Shown: piece by piece, positions 15,957 to 24,916 of the stretch
How positions within the stretch are numbered: position 1 is the first letter of the stretch
Layout of the letters: each line of letters begins with the position of its first letter
Assembly (NCBI RefSeq): GCF_900209925.1
Contig: NZ_LT907978.1
Coordinates: 666,001-730,000, forward strand
Source: Anaerobutyricum hallii
Lineage (GTDB): Bacteria > Bacillota > Clostridia > Lachnospirales > Lachnospiraceae
Direction: 5' to 3'
Length of the DNA: 64,000 nucleotides
Program-made: the position numbers and the translations under genes
The notes under the pieces: generated by a model
Told to the model about the DNA's origin: nothing
What the model saw: only the letters and a program-made list of their open reading frames with translations
The model's database searches: none

Positions 15957-17357
15957 ATGAATTTACCAAAGGATTATCAAAGTAAGATGCAGGAGATGCT
16001 TGGAGAGGAGTATTTACAGTATCTAGATAGTTTTAATCATAGTTATGGACAGACGCTTCGGGTGAATCAGTTAAAGATGGAACCGGCGGATTTTATCCGC
16101 CGGTTCCTTTTAAGCGGACAGGTTTCCTGGTGTAATACAGGATTTTATTATGAGGGAGAACAGAAATTATCCGCACACCCGTATTATTATGCAGGAGTTT
16201 ATTATTTGCAGGAGCCGAGTGCGATGGCACCGGCAGCTTTTTTACCAGTAGAACCGGGAGACAGGGTGCTTGATCTTTGTGCGGCACCAGGGGGAAAGTC
16301 TACGGCACTTGCGGCAAAGCTTCAGGGAGAAGGAATTTTGATATCGAATGATATCAGTGCTTCCCGGTGTAAGCCGCTCCTTAAAAATATGGAGATGGCA
16401 GGCATTACGAATGCGGTGATAACCTGTGAATCACCGGAAAAGCTTGCAGACCGGTTCTTTGGATATTTTGACAAAGTGCTTGTGGATGCCCCATGTTCCG
16501 GGGAAGGAATGTTTCGACGGGAATCATCGATGGTAAAGAGCTGGTCACTTGAAGAAGTGGATCGGTATGCAGAATTACAAAGAGAGATTCTTTCTCATGC
16601 AGCACAGATGGTAAAACCAGGAGGATATCTGTTGTATTCGACTTGCACTTTTGCCAGGGAAGAGGATGAACAAACCGTAGAATTTTTTTTAGAACAGAAT
16701 GATGATTTTTCTCTGCAGGAACTTCCAATCTGTGATGGTATTGAAGAAGGCAGGCCAGAATGGACGGTAAGCGGAAGAGAAGATGTAAAGAACTGCCGAC
16801 GTTTTTTACCGTATAAAGTAAGAGGAGAAGGACATTTTGCAGCATTGTTTAAGAAGCGTGAAGAAGCAGAGTGCTTAGATAAGGCTTTTGAAAAGGCAGA
16901 TAGAAAGCGGATAGTAAAGGAACAGACGATATCGAAAGAAAAGATTCCGGATGCGATGGAAGAATTTATGCGTGATATTCCGGAATGGAAACAGTGGAAG
17001 AAGCGGTTATTTTTTATAAAAGAAAGAGCGTTTATCCTGCCAGAACATTGTCCGGATCTTAGAGGGTTACGTATCGTGCGTTCCGGACTCTATCTTGGAG
17101 ATTGTCTAAAGAAGCGTTTTGAACCAAGCCAGGCACTGGCAATAGCATTGCATCCATCTGGATATAAAAGAAGTATTTCATTCCCAGCGGAAGATATTCG
17201 TGTGGAAAAGTACCTTCGTGGCGAGACAGTGGATATGGATGATAGCGAACTTTCTGGATGGACACTTTTTTGTGTAGATGAATTTCCACTTGGATGGGGA
17301 AAGTATAACAGAGGAAGATTGAAGAATAAATATAATCCGGGCTGGCGTAAATTATAA
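15957..17357 (+). CDS. RsmF/NOL1-NOP2-sun family rRNA C5-cytosine methyltransferase
   Basis: This 466-residue SAM-dependent enzyme methylates cytosine in rRNA. Motifs are VLDLCAAPGGKST (SAM binding), the DAPCSGEGMF loop with the PC cysteine and the STCTFAREEDEQ catalytic cysteine. The C-terminus matches the RsmF PUA-like domain (RIVRSGLYLGDCLKKRFEPSQALA). The ATG at 15957 follows AGGAGG by 6 bases; the frame opens earlier at 15918 but overlaps leader sequence. A perfect 12-bp hairpin lies inside the coding region at 16079-16107. Confidence 0.9.
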   Translation: MNLPKDYQSKMQEMLGEEYLQYLDSFNHSYGQTLRVNQLKMEPADFIRRFLLSGQVSWCNTGFYYEGEQKLSAHPYYYAGVYYLQEPSAMAPAAFLPVEPGDRVLDLCAAPGGKSTALAAKLQGEGILISNDISASRCKPLLKNMEMAGITNAVITCESPEKLADRFFGYFDKVLVDAPCSGEGMFRRESSMVKSWSLEEVDRYAELQREILSHAAQMVKPGGYLLYSTCTFAREEDEQTVEFFLEQNDDFSLQELPICDGIEEGRPEWTVSGREDVKNCRRFLPYKVRGEGHFAALFKKREEAECLDKAFEKADRKRIVKEQTISKEKIPDAMEEFMRDIPEWKQWKKRLFFIKERAFILPEHCPDLRGLRIVRSGLYLGDCLKKRFEPSQALAIALHPSGYKRSISFPAEDIRVEKYLRGETVDMDDSELSGWTLFCVDEFPLGWGKYNRGRLKNKYNPGWRKL

Positions 17358-17431
17358 ATACAGAAGAACAGTTATATATAAGCAGAGATAAAGTACTCCG
17401 CCAGAGACTATAACAGGAAAGGAATAAGAAT

Positions 17432-18148
17432 ATGCCGGAAAATGCAAAGAAAGTCAGACTGGATAAGTTTTTGACACAGGCTGCGGAGCTTACCAGAAGC
17501 GAGGCAAAGCAAAAGATTAAAAAGGGCAGTGTGACAGTGAACAAAGAATTTATTAAGAAACCGGAAGTAAAGATCTCTTTGCAGGATCGTGTATGCATTG
17601 ATGGAGAAGAGGTCCTATATGAACAGTACCGTTATATTATGCTGCATAAACCAGCAGGAGTGATCAGTGCCACAGAGGATGCTGAAGACAGAACGGTTCT
17701 TGACCTGATAGCAGAAGGAAAGAAGGGGCTTTTTCCGGTTGGAAGGTTGGATAAAGATACCGAGGGACTGTTACTGCTTACGAATGATGGCGTACTGGCG
17801 CATAATCTTTTGTCACCAAAAAAGCATATAGATAAAACATATTTTGCAATTCTTGATGGTCCGGTGGGAACAAAGGAACAGGAACTATTTTTACAGGGGC
17901 TTGATATCGGAGATGAGAAGCTGGCACTTCCGGCGAAGTTAGAATTGACAGAGAATAAGAATGAGGTTTTTATTACTGTACAGGAAGGACGTTTTCATCA
18001 GGTCAAGAGAATGGCGCAGGCAGTAGGAAGAAATGTTACGTACTTAAAAAGGATTTCTATGGGAAATCTGGTTCTTGATCCGAACCTGAAAAAAGGGGAA
18101 TACAGATCACTGACCGAGAAAGAGCTTACCAGTTTAAAGAAAAAATAA
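17432..18148 (+). CDS. RsuA/RluB-family pseudouridine synthase
   Basis: This 238-residue protein isomerises uridine to pseudouridine in rRNA. It has an N-terminal S4 RNA-binding domain (RLDKFLTQAAELTRSEAKQ, about residues 8-60) and the catalytic motif GRLDKDTEGLLLLTND with the active Asp. Length and layout fit RsuA (16S position 516) or RluB. It runs in the same direction as the RsmF-like and YgiQ genes, all with short gaps. Confidence 0.9.
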   Translation: MPENAKKVRLDKFLTQAAELTRSEAKQKIKKGSVTVNKEFIKKPEVKISLQDRVCIDGEEVLYEQYRYIMLHKPAGVISATEDAEDRTVLDLIAEGKKGLFPVGRLDKDTEGLLLLTNDGVLAHNLLSPKKHIDKTYFAILDGPVGTKEQELFLQGLDIGDEKLALPAKLELTENKNEVFITVQEGRFHQVKRMAQAVGRNVTYLKRISMGNLVLDPNLKKGEYRSLTEKELTSLKKK

Positions 18149-18178
18149 ACGGAAAGATAAACGGAAAGGAATTACTTT

Positions 18179-20224
18179 ATGGCAAAAGAAAACGGCTTTT
18201 TGCCCATCAATAAAAAAGAAATGAGAGAACGAGGCTGGAAGCAGGCAGATTTTGTTTATGTTTGTGGAGATGCTTATGTAGATCATCCTTCTTTTGGAGC
18301 AGCAATCATTACGAGGCTTTTAGAAGATGCAGGATATAAGGTCGCATTTATCGCACAGCCAGATTGGAACGATGAGAACAGTATTGCGGTTTGTGGAGAA
18401 CCAAGACTGGCATTTATCGTGTCAGCCGGCAATATGGATTCCATGGTGAATCATTATACTTCGTTTAAAAAGAGAAGGCATCAGGATGCGTATACACCGG
18501 GAGGCGGTTTTTCCGGAAGACCGAACCGGCCAACCATTGTATACAGCAATCTGATTCGAAAGACGTATAAAAAGACGCCGATTTTGCTGGGAGGAATTGA
18601 AGCGTCCTTAAGAAGAATGGCGCATTATGATTATTGGAGTGATAAAGTAAAGCGTTCTGTTTTATTGGATTCTGGTGCAGATCTGCTTATGTACGGAATG
18701 GGAGAGCATTCGATTCTTGAAATCGCGGAGGCATTGGATTCAGGAATAGACGTGCATGATATTACGTATGTCAGAGGAACTGTTTTTAAATGTAAAGACT
18801 TAGAAGAACTTTCCTGCGAATATGAATTGCTGCCATCTTATGAGGAAATCACAGAATCAAAAGAAACATTTGCCAGAAGTTATTATCAGCAATATATTAA
18901 CACAGATGCGATTACTGCAAAGACATTAGTAGAACCTTACAAGAAAAAGGAATATCTTGTGCAGAATCCGCCGTCATTGCCTCTTACGGTAGAGGAGATG
19001 GATCATGTATACGAACTGCCGTATATGAGAAAGTGGCATCCTTCGTATGATAAGCTTGGCGGGGTTCCCGCATTGAAGGAGATTAAGTTCTCTCTTACAA
19101 GTAACAGGGGCTGCTTTGGAGGCTGCAGTTTTTGTGCATTAACTTTCCATCAGGGAAGAAGAATTCAGATAAGAAGCCAGGAATCTATTTTAAAAGAAGC
19201 AGAGATTTTGATTAAAGATCCGGAATTTAAAGGTTATATTCATGATGTAGGAGGACCAACGGCAGATTTTCGTCATACGGCTTGTGAAAAACAGTTGAAA
19301 TATGGAGTCTGTACGAATAAACAATGTCTGTTTCCAAAGCCGTGTGCGAACATGAACGCAGATCATGGAGACTATATTACACTTCTTCGTCGTTTGAGGG
19401 CACTGCCGGGAGTAAAGAAAGTATTTATTCGCTCAGGAATCCGTTTTGATTATGTGCTGGCAGATAAAAAGGATCATTTCTTAGAAGAACTTTGTAAATA
19501 TCATGTCAGCGGGCAGCTCAAAGTTGCTCCGGAGCATATTTGTGACAGTGTTTTACGACTTATGGGCAAGCCTTCAAATCACGTGTATGAACAGTTTGCA
19601 AGAGAATATCGAAATATGAATAAAAAGCTGGGAAAGAAGCAGTATATGGTTCCGTATTTAATGTCTTCCCATCCGGGATCTCATTTAAAAGAAGCGATTG
19701 CTTTAGCAGAATATATTCGTGATCTTGGATATATGCCGGAACAGGTACAGGATTTTTATCCGACCCCGGGAACAATTTCTACATGCATGTATTATACAGG
19801 TTTCGATCCACGAACGATGGAGAAAGTCTATGTTCCGGTAAGTTTAAAAGAAAAACAGATGCAGAGGGCATTAATTCAGTATCGGAATCCGGAAAATTAT
19901 GATATTGTAAAAGCAGCATTGATTCAAGGTGGCAGAGAAGATCTGATCGGTTTTGATGAGCATTGCCTGATTCCGCCAAGAAAGATGGGAAAGAACTATC
20001 ATCCAGCACAGAAACATTCTGTGGAGAAAAACAATGCTTTTAAGACAGACAAATTTAAAACAGACAGGTTTAAAACAGAAAAATCTAAAACAGAAAAATC
20101 TAAAATAGAAAGAGCTAAAGCAGACAGATTTAAAACAGACAGAGCTTCCGGGAAGGAAGAAGGCAGAGGAAAGGCAAAGAAGAAGACGATCCGTAACGTT
20201 CATAAAAAGAAGAAGCGTGGATAG
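18179..20224 (+). CDS. YgiQ-family radical SAM protein
   Basis: This 681-residue protein has an N-terminal cobalamin-binding-like UPF0313 domain and a radical SAM core with the cluster motif RGCFGGCSFCA (three Cys, about residues 312-322). The family's reaction is not established. After about residue 615 there is a lysine-rich, imperfectly repeated tail built of (F/S)KT(D/E)(K/R) units. The next gene begins 11 bases after the stop, so they are probably one operon. Confidence 0.88.
   Translation: MAKENGFLPINKKEMRERGWKQADFVYVCGDAYVDHPSFGAAIITRLLEDAGYKVAFIAQPDWNDENSIAVCGEPRLAFIVSAGNMDSMVNHYTSFKKRRHQDAYTPGGGFSGRPNRPTIVYSNLIRKTYKKTPILLGGIEASLRRMAHYDYWSDKVKRSVLLDSGADLLMYGMGEHSILEIAEALDSGIDVHDITYVRGTVFKCKDLEELSCEYELLPSYEEITESKETFARSYYQQYINTDAITAKTLVEPYKKKEYLVQNPPSLPLTVEEMDHVYELPYMRKWHPSYDKLGGVPALKEIKFSLTSNRGCFGGCSFCALTFHQGRRIQIRSQESILKEAEILIKDPEFKGYIHDVGGPTADFRHTACEKQLKYGVCTNKQCLFPKPCANMNADHGDYITLLRRLRALPGVKKVFIRSGIRFDYVLADKKDHFLEELCKYHVSGQLKVAPEHICDSVLRLMGKPSNHVYEQFAREYRNMNKKLGKKQYMVPYLMSSHPGSHLKEAIALAEYIRDLGYMPEQVQDFYPTPGTISTCMYYTGFDPRTMEKVYVPVSLKEKQMQRALIQYRNPENYDIVKAALIQGGREDLIGFDEHCLIPPRKMGKNYHPAQKHSVEKNNAFKTDKFKTDRFKTEKSKTEKSKIERAKADRFKTDRASGKEEGRGKAKKKTIRNVHKKKKRG
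20038..20148 (+). repeat. Tandem repeat encoding the YgiQ C-terminal tail
   Basis: Degenerate 15-base units such as TTTAAAACAGACAGG and TCTAAAACAGAAAAA repeat about seven times and keep the frame. The unit number could vary between strains. Confidence 0.7.
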
Positions 20225-20235
20225 GAGGAAACCAG

Positions 20236-20997
20236 ATGAATATAGGAATCATTACCGGTGCTTCATCGGGAATGGGGAAAGAGTTTGTGAAACTGACGAT
20301 GCAAAATCACCTGGAATTAGATGAGATATGGGTGATTGCCAGAAGAAAGGAACGTCTGGAAGCCTGGTCAGATCTTTATAAAGAACAGAAGTTTCGTATT
20401 CTTCCCCTTGATCTTCAAAAGAAAGAAGATATGGACTATCTTGGAAAGACATTGGAAGAAGTACAGCCACATATAGAATTATTTATTCACTGTGCGGGAT
20501 TTGGCATTATGGGAAGGATTCAGGAGATTTCTATGGAAGAGCAGGCTGAGATGGTAGATGTGAACTGCCGAAGTGTTGTTGAAGTGTCCTCACTTGTGCT
20601 TCCTTATATGAAATACAGAGGACGAATGATTTATATGGCATCAGCAGCAGCCTTTCTCCCTCAGCCGGGCTTTGCGGTATATGCGGCAAGTAAAGCATTT
20701 GTTTTAAGTTATGTGCGGGCGTTACGTGCAGAAAGCAGAGAAAAACAGCTTCGTGTGACGGCAGTATGTCCGGGAGCGGTAAAAACAGAATTTTTTAATC
20801 GTGCACTTACGAAAAAACATTTGCCAGCATATAAAAAGCTAGTCATGGCAGACCCGAAGAAAGTGGTAAAAAAGGCCTGGCAGGATAATGAGAAGAATAA
20901 AGAAGTTTCCGTATACGGAAAAGTGATGAAGCTTACACATCTGGTAACAAAATTACTTCCACACAGTCTTTTTCTGCAATTTATTGGAAGGAAATAA
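20236..20997 (+). CDS. SDR-family NAD(P)-dependent oxidoreductase
   Basis: This 253-residue short-chain dehydrogenase has the cofactor motif TGASSGMGKEF (residues 7-17), an HCAGFG segment in place of NNAG, and YAASKAF with the catalytic Tyr and Lys. It resembles the DltE/YqjQ-like group, whose substrates are mostly unknown. It is tightly placed between ygiQ and an rluA-type gene. Confidence 0.85.
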   Translation: MNIGIITGASSGMGKEFVKLTMQNHLELDEIWVIARRKERLEAWSDLYKEQKFRILPLDLQKKEDMDYLGKTLEEVQPHIELFIHCAGFGIMGRIQEISMEEQAEMVDVNCRSVVEVSSLVLPYMKYRGRMIYMASAAAFLPQPGFAVYAASKAFVLSYVRALRAESREKQLRVTAVCPGAVKTEFFNRALTKKHLPAYKKLVMADPKKVVKKAWQDNEKNKEVSVYGKVMKLTHLVTKLLPHSLFLQFIGRK

Positions 20998-21002
20998 AAC
21001 AA

Positions 21003-22148
21003 ATGAAAGAAATAACAATTACAAAAAGAGAAGAGGGACAGCGTTTTGACCGATTTCTTGGAAAGTATCTTCCGGGAGCTTCCTCCGGTTTTCTTCATAA
21101 GATGCTCAGAAAGAAGAATATTAAGCTTAATGGGAAAAAGGCAGAAGGACGGGAGAAGCTCAGTGCCGGAGATGTGATCCAGATTTTCTTTTCGGATGAG
21201 ACATTTGAGAAGTTTCAAAAACCGCAGGAAGGCGGAAAACAGGATGCATTTACAGATGGTAAAAGTATGGTACAGAGAACGCCGGGGAAACAGATAGAAA
21301 GAACGAAACAAAAGAAAAGACTGACAAAAGAAGAGATGAATCTTCGCGAACAGGTAAAAGTTCTCTATTCTTCTGAAGATATTCTTGTATTTCACAAACC
21401 GGCAGGAATGCTTTCACAAAGAGCCAAAGCAGACGATGATTCTTTAAATGATTATCTGATCGATTACTGTATAAAAAATGGAATTATTTCACGAGAGGAG
21501 CTGGCAGCCTTTCGTCCATCTGTTGCAAATCGTCTTGACCGGAATACAAGCGGGATTGTTCTTGCAGGAATTTCAATCCGGGGACTTCAGACCTTATCTA
21601 CCATGTTAAGAGAGCGTACTCTTGGAAAGTATTATCTTTGTCTTGTAGAGGGAAGAGTAAAAGAAGATGCCCGTATCCCAGGGTATCTGACCAAGGAAGA
21701 ACGGAATAATAAAGTTGCACTTCATAAAGAAAAAGTAGAAGGGGCATCGTATATCGAGACAGAGTATACGGTTCTTAAAAGTACGGAAAGGGCGAGTCTT
21801 TTAAAAATTCGTCTTATTACAGGAAAGAGTCATCAGATCAGAGGACATCTGGCTTCTACGGGACATCCGGTGTTCGGTGATTATAAATATGGTAATAGAG
21901 AGTTTAATAACCAGATCAAATGGAAAGAGGGAATTAACTATCAGCTTTTGCACAGTTATGAACTGATTGTGCCGGAAGGAGCAGGAGAACTTTCAGGATT
22001 ACACATTATTGATCCGGTGCCCGAAGCCTTTCATCAGGTTCAGAAAAATTGGAATTTAGAATTTTCAGGGCTTTCTTATACCAAGACTTCCCATCAAACT
22101 GCTTCTCGTTTAGATAAGAGAAAAAATGACAGAGAGGGACGGAAGTAA
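21003..22148 (+). CDS. RluA-family pseudouridine synthase
   Basis: This 381-residue protein has an N-terminal S4 domain (QRFDRFLGKYLPGASSGFLHKML), a charged linker and a catalytic domain with ANRLDRNTSGIVLAG (active Asp) and the ITGKSHQIRGHLA C-terminal motif. It modifies 23S rRNA (RluC/RluD-like). GGAAGG lies 11 bases before the ATG. The stop overlaps the start of recU by one base, pointing to translational coupling. Confidence 0.9.
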   Translation: MKEITITKREEGQRFDRFLGKYLPGASSGFLHKMLRKKNIKLNGKKAEGREKLSAGDVIQIFFSDETFEKFQKPQEGGKQDAFTDGKSMVQRTPGKQIERTKQKKRLTKEEMNLREQVKVLYSSEDILVFHKPAGMLSQRAKADDDSLNDYLIDYCIKNGIISREELAAFRPSVANRLDRNTSGIVLAGISIRGLQTLSTMLRERTLGKYYLCLVEGRVKEDARIPGYLTKEERNNKVALHKEKVEGASYIETEYTVLKSTERASLLKIRLITGKSHQIRGHLASTGHPVFGDYKYGNREFNNQIKWKEGINYQLLHSYELIVPEGAGELSGLHIIDPVPEAFHQVQKNWNLEFSGLSYTKTSHQTASRLDKRKNDREGRK

Positions 22149-22687
22149 TGGCAACCTGGAATTCAAGAGGACTTCGGGGTTCTGTCTTAGAGGAACTGAT
22201 CAATTATGCGAATCAAAAGTATAAAGACAAAGACCTGGCTCTTATTCAGAAGATTCCTACGCCCATTACACCAGTTCGTTTTGATAAAGAATCAAGGCAT
22301 ATCACGCTTGCCTATTTTGAAAAGAAAAGTACAGTGGATTATATTGGGGCAGTGCAGGGAATTCCCGTTTGCTTTGATGCAAAGGAATGTGCTGCCGATA
22401 CGTTTTCTTTACAGAATTTACATCCTCACCAGGTAGAGTTTATGAAAAATTTTGAAAAACAAAATGGAATCAGTTTTTTGTTAATCTACTATACACATCG
22501 GCAAAAATGTTATTATCTGAGATTCTCAGAAATGATGAAGTATTGGGAGCGAATGGAACAGGGAGGTCCTAAAAATTTTAAATATGAAGAATTATCTCCG
22601 GCTTTTTTTGTGCCGGCAGCCGGCGGGATTGCATTACATTACCTTGTAGCAATGCAGGAAGATTTAAAAGAAAGAAGTGTTCGGTAG
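22148..22687 (+). CDS. recU: Holliday junction resolvase RecU
   Basis: This 179-residue nuclease resolves four-way junctions in Firmicutes. NSRGLRGSVLEELIN near the N-terminus, the catalytic STVDYIGAVQGIPVCFDAKE segment (acidic residues and Lys), and HPHQVEFMKNF are all typical. It is slightly shorter than the Bacillus protein. In many Firmicutes recU sits beside a PBP gene; here it ends an rRNA-modification operon instead. Confidence 0.92.
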   Translation: MATWNSRGLRGSVLEELINYANQKYKDKDLALIQKIPTPITPVRFDKESRHITLAYFEKKSTVDYIGAVQGIPVCFDAKECAADTFSLQNLHPHQVEFMKNFEKQNGISFLLIYYTHRQKCYYLRFSEMMKYWERMEQGGPKNFKYEELSPAFFVPAAGGIALHYLVAMQEDLKERSVR

Positions 22688-22688
22688 A

Positions 22689-22717
22689 TTGACGAACCTT
22701 CATTTTTCATATATAAT
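22689..22717 (+). promoter_or_regulatory. Sigma-A promoter of the yicC-remA-gmk operon
   Basis: TTGACG (22689-22694) and TATAAT (22712-22717) are separated by 17 bases, close to consensus. Confidence 0.8.
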
Positions 22718-22773
22718 AAGACTTTGTAAAATTTTGAGGATTATAATGTTTTTAGATATGAGGTGAGAGAAAA

Positions 22774-23652
22774 GTGATTAAGAGCATGACAGGATTCGGA
22801 CGCGGGGAGAGTGTGTCAGAGGACTGTAAGGTAACTGTGGAGATTAAAGCGGTGAACCATAGATATTGCGATCTGAATATGAAGCTTCCAAGAAAGCTTA
22901 ATTATTTAGAAGCGGATATCCGGAACTTTTTAAAACAATCTATTCAGCGTGGTAAGGTAGATGTTTTTATAAATTACGAAGATTTATCGGCAAAAGATGT
23001 GAATGTCCGCCTGAATGAAGAGCTGGGCAGAGAGTATTATGCCGCACTGACAAGATTAGGCGAAACGCTTGGAATTTCAAGCGAAGTAACCGCATTACAG
23101 ATTGGAAGATTTGCTGATGTACTTACGTTAGAAGATGTGCCTGTGAATCAGGATTCGATCAAAGAACAGATCATGGAAGCTTTAAAAGAAGCCACGAATC
23201 ACTTTTCTGCCAGCAGAGAAAAAGAAGGCGAGAATCTCAGAAACGATATTCTTATAAAGCTTGATGAAATGAAAGAGAATGTTACCTTTATCGAAGAAAG
23301 GTATCCGGCGATTGTCAGTGAATACCGTAAAAAGCTTGAAGATAAAGTTGCAGAACTTCTAGAGGACTCTAATATAGATGAGAGTCGTATTGCAGCAGAA
23401 GTTGTTATCTATTCAGATAAGATCTGTGTAGATGAAGAGACTGTCCGCTTAAAGAGCCACATTGATGGAATGCGTGATGAACTCTTAAAGGGCGGTAATG
23501 TCGGACGTAAGCTCGACTTTATTGCACAGGAGATGAACCGAGAGGCAAACACTATTTTATCAAAGGCGAATGATATCGAAGTGTCAGATCATGCAATTGA
23601 TTTAAAAACAGAGATTGAAAAAATTCGTGAACAGGTGCAGAATATAGAGTAG
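22774..23652 (+). CDS. YicC-family endoribonuclease
   Basis: At 292 residues it has the usual length of YicC/YloC. The N-terminus MIKSMTGFGRGE and the C-terminal DUF1732 part (GRKLDFIAQEMNREANTI, then a coiled segment) are diagnostic. The family cleaves RNA and affects stationary-phase physiology. It starts at GTG after GAGGTGAG. It leads the conserved yicC-remA-gmk-rpoZ order. Confidence 0.92.
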   Translation: MIKSMTGFGRGESVSEDCKVTVEIKAVNHRYCDLNMKLPRKLNYLEADIRNFLKQSIQRGKVDVFINYEDLSAKDVNVRLNEELGREYYAALTRLGETLGISSEVTALQIGRFADVLTLEDVPVNQDSIKEQIMEALKEATNHFSASREKEGENLRNDILIKLDEMKENVTFIEERYPAIVSEYRKKLEDKVAELLEDSNIDESRIAAEVVIYSDKICVDEETVRLKSHIDGMRDELLKGGNVGRKLDFIAQEMNREANTILSKANDIEVSDHAIDLKTEIEKIREQVQNIE

Positions 23653-23663
23653 ACGGAGAGAGA

Positions 23664-23933
23664 ATGGCAGATTTTATTAATGTAGGTTTTGGAAATATGG
23701 TGAATGGAGATAAGATTATTTCCATGGTCAGTACAGATGCCGCGCCAGTCAAAAGAATGATACAGAATGCAAGAGACGAAGGAAAGGCAGTTGATGCCAC
23801 CTGTGGACGGCGTACAAGGACAGTGCTTGTTATGGAAAGTGACCATCTTATTTTATCTGCCCTTACGACAGATACGTTATCTTCCAGATGCCATAATAAA
23901 CGCAGTGATGAGGATGAGGAAAATGAAAGATAA
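23664..23933 (+). CDS. remA: RemA family regulatory protein (DUF370)
   Basis: This 89-residue DNA-binding protein controls matrix and osmoprotection genes in Bacillus. MADFINVGFGNMVNGDKIISMVSTDAAPVKRMI is the typical opening. It overlaps gmk by 11 bases, and its place between yicC and gmk is conserved across Firmicutes. Confidence 0.92.
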   Translation: MADFINVGFGNMVNGDKIISMVSTDAAPVKRMIQNARDEGKAVDATCGRRTRTVLVMESDHLILSALTTDTLSSRCHNKRSDEDEENER

Positions 23934-24570
23934 GGGAACATTAGTTGTAATTTCCGGATTTTCCGGTGCAGGCAAAGGAACAGTATCAAAAGCTCTCGTT
24001 GAAAAGTTTGGATACAGTCTTTCGGTTTCGGCAACAACCCGTCAGCCGAGAGAAGGAGAACAGGACGGAAGAGAATACTACTTCAAATCAGAAGATGATT
24101 TCTTACGTCTGATCGATTATAATGGATTTATTGAATACGCACAGTATGTAGATCATTATTATGGAACTCCAAGAAAGTTTGTAGAAGACGAGCTTGAAGC
24201 AGGACATGTTGTGATCCTTGAGATTGAAGTACAGGGTGCGATGAAGATAAAGGAGCAGTATCCGGATGCAATTCTTTTATTTATTACAGCGCCATCAATC
24301 GAAGTACTTAAGAACCGTCTGATCGGACGAGGTACGGAGACAGCGGAAGTCGTAGAGAAGAGAATGCGAAGAGCAGCAGAAGAAGCAGAAAGTATTGAAC
24401 AGTATGAGTTTATCGTCAGCAACGAAGAAGGTAAGCTTGAAGATTGTATGAATACGATTCATTCTATTATTGAAAGCGAGTCCTGTCGTATTACAAAGAG
24501 ACAGGAATTTGTGGCAAGCCTTCGAGAAGGTTTGGAAGAATATAAAGAGAATACCGAAAAAGAAAAATAA
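23923..24570 (+). CDS. gmk: Guanylate kinase
   Basis: This 215-residue enzyme converts GMP to GDP with ATP. The P-loop reads SGFSGAGKGT (residues 9-18), followed by the GMP-binding TTRQPREGEQDGREYYF and EVQGAMKIKEQYP. The ATG at 23923 lies inside the end of remA, with GAGGA 8 bases upstream; the longer open frame from 23767 only overlaps remA. Confidence 0.96.
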   Translation: MKDKGTLVVISGFSGAGKGTVSKALVEKFGYSLSVSATTRQPREGEQDGREYYFKSEDDFLRLIDYNGFIEYAQYVDHYYGTPRKFVEDELEAGHVVILEIEVQGAMKIKEQYPDAILLFITAPSIEVLKNRLIGRGTETAEVVEKRMRRAAEEAESIEQYEFIVSNEEGKLEDCMNTIHSIIESESCRITKRQEFVASLREGLEEYKENTEKEK

Positions 24571-24595
24571 GACAAAGAGAAAGGAGACTTATTTT

Positions 24596-24916
24596 ATGTT
24601 ACACCCATCTTATACAGAGTTAATGGAAAAGATTAATAAAGAAGGCGAACAGGGAGAAGAACCGGTTATCAACAGCCGTTATTCTATTGTTATTGCAACT
24701 TCTAAAAGAGCAAGAGAGATTATTGCAGGTGATGAACCTTTAGTAAGTGGAATGGAAGGAGAGAAACCTTTATCCATTGCTGTTAAGGAATTATATGATT
24801 CTAAACTTAAGATTCTTCCGGGAGAAGATGATGTTGTTGAAGATGAAGAGAATCTTTCTAACGAAGAGTTTGAAGAATTAGGAGAAGTTGATCCGGCATT
24901 TACAAATGTGGAGTAG
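24596..24916 (+). CDS. rpoZ: RNA polymerase omega subunit
   Basis: This 106-residue small subunit helps assemble RNA polymerase. NSRYSIVIATSKRAREI is the conserved omega motif, and the C-terminus is acidic. AAAGGAG precedes the ATG at good spacing. A terminator-like hairpin begins 4 bases after its stop, inside the next open frame. Confidence 0.95.
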   Translation: MLHPSYTELMEKINKEGEQGEEPVINSRYSIVIATSKRAREIIAGDEPLVSGMEGEKPLSIAVKELYDSKLKILPGEDDVVEDEENLSNEEFEELGEVDPAFTNVE

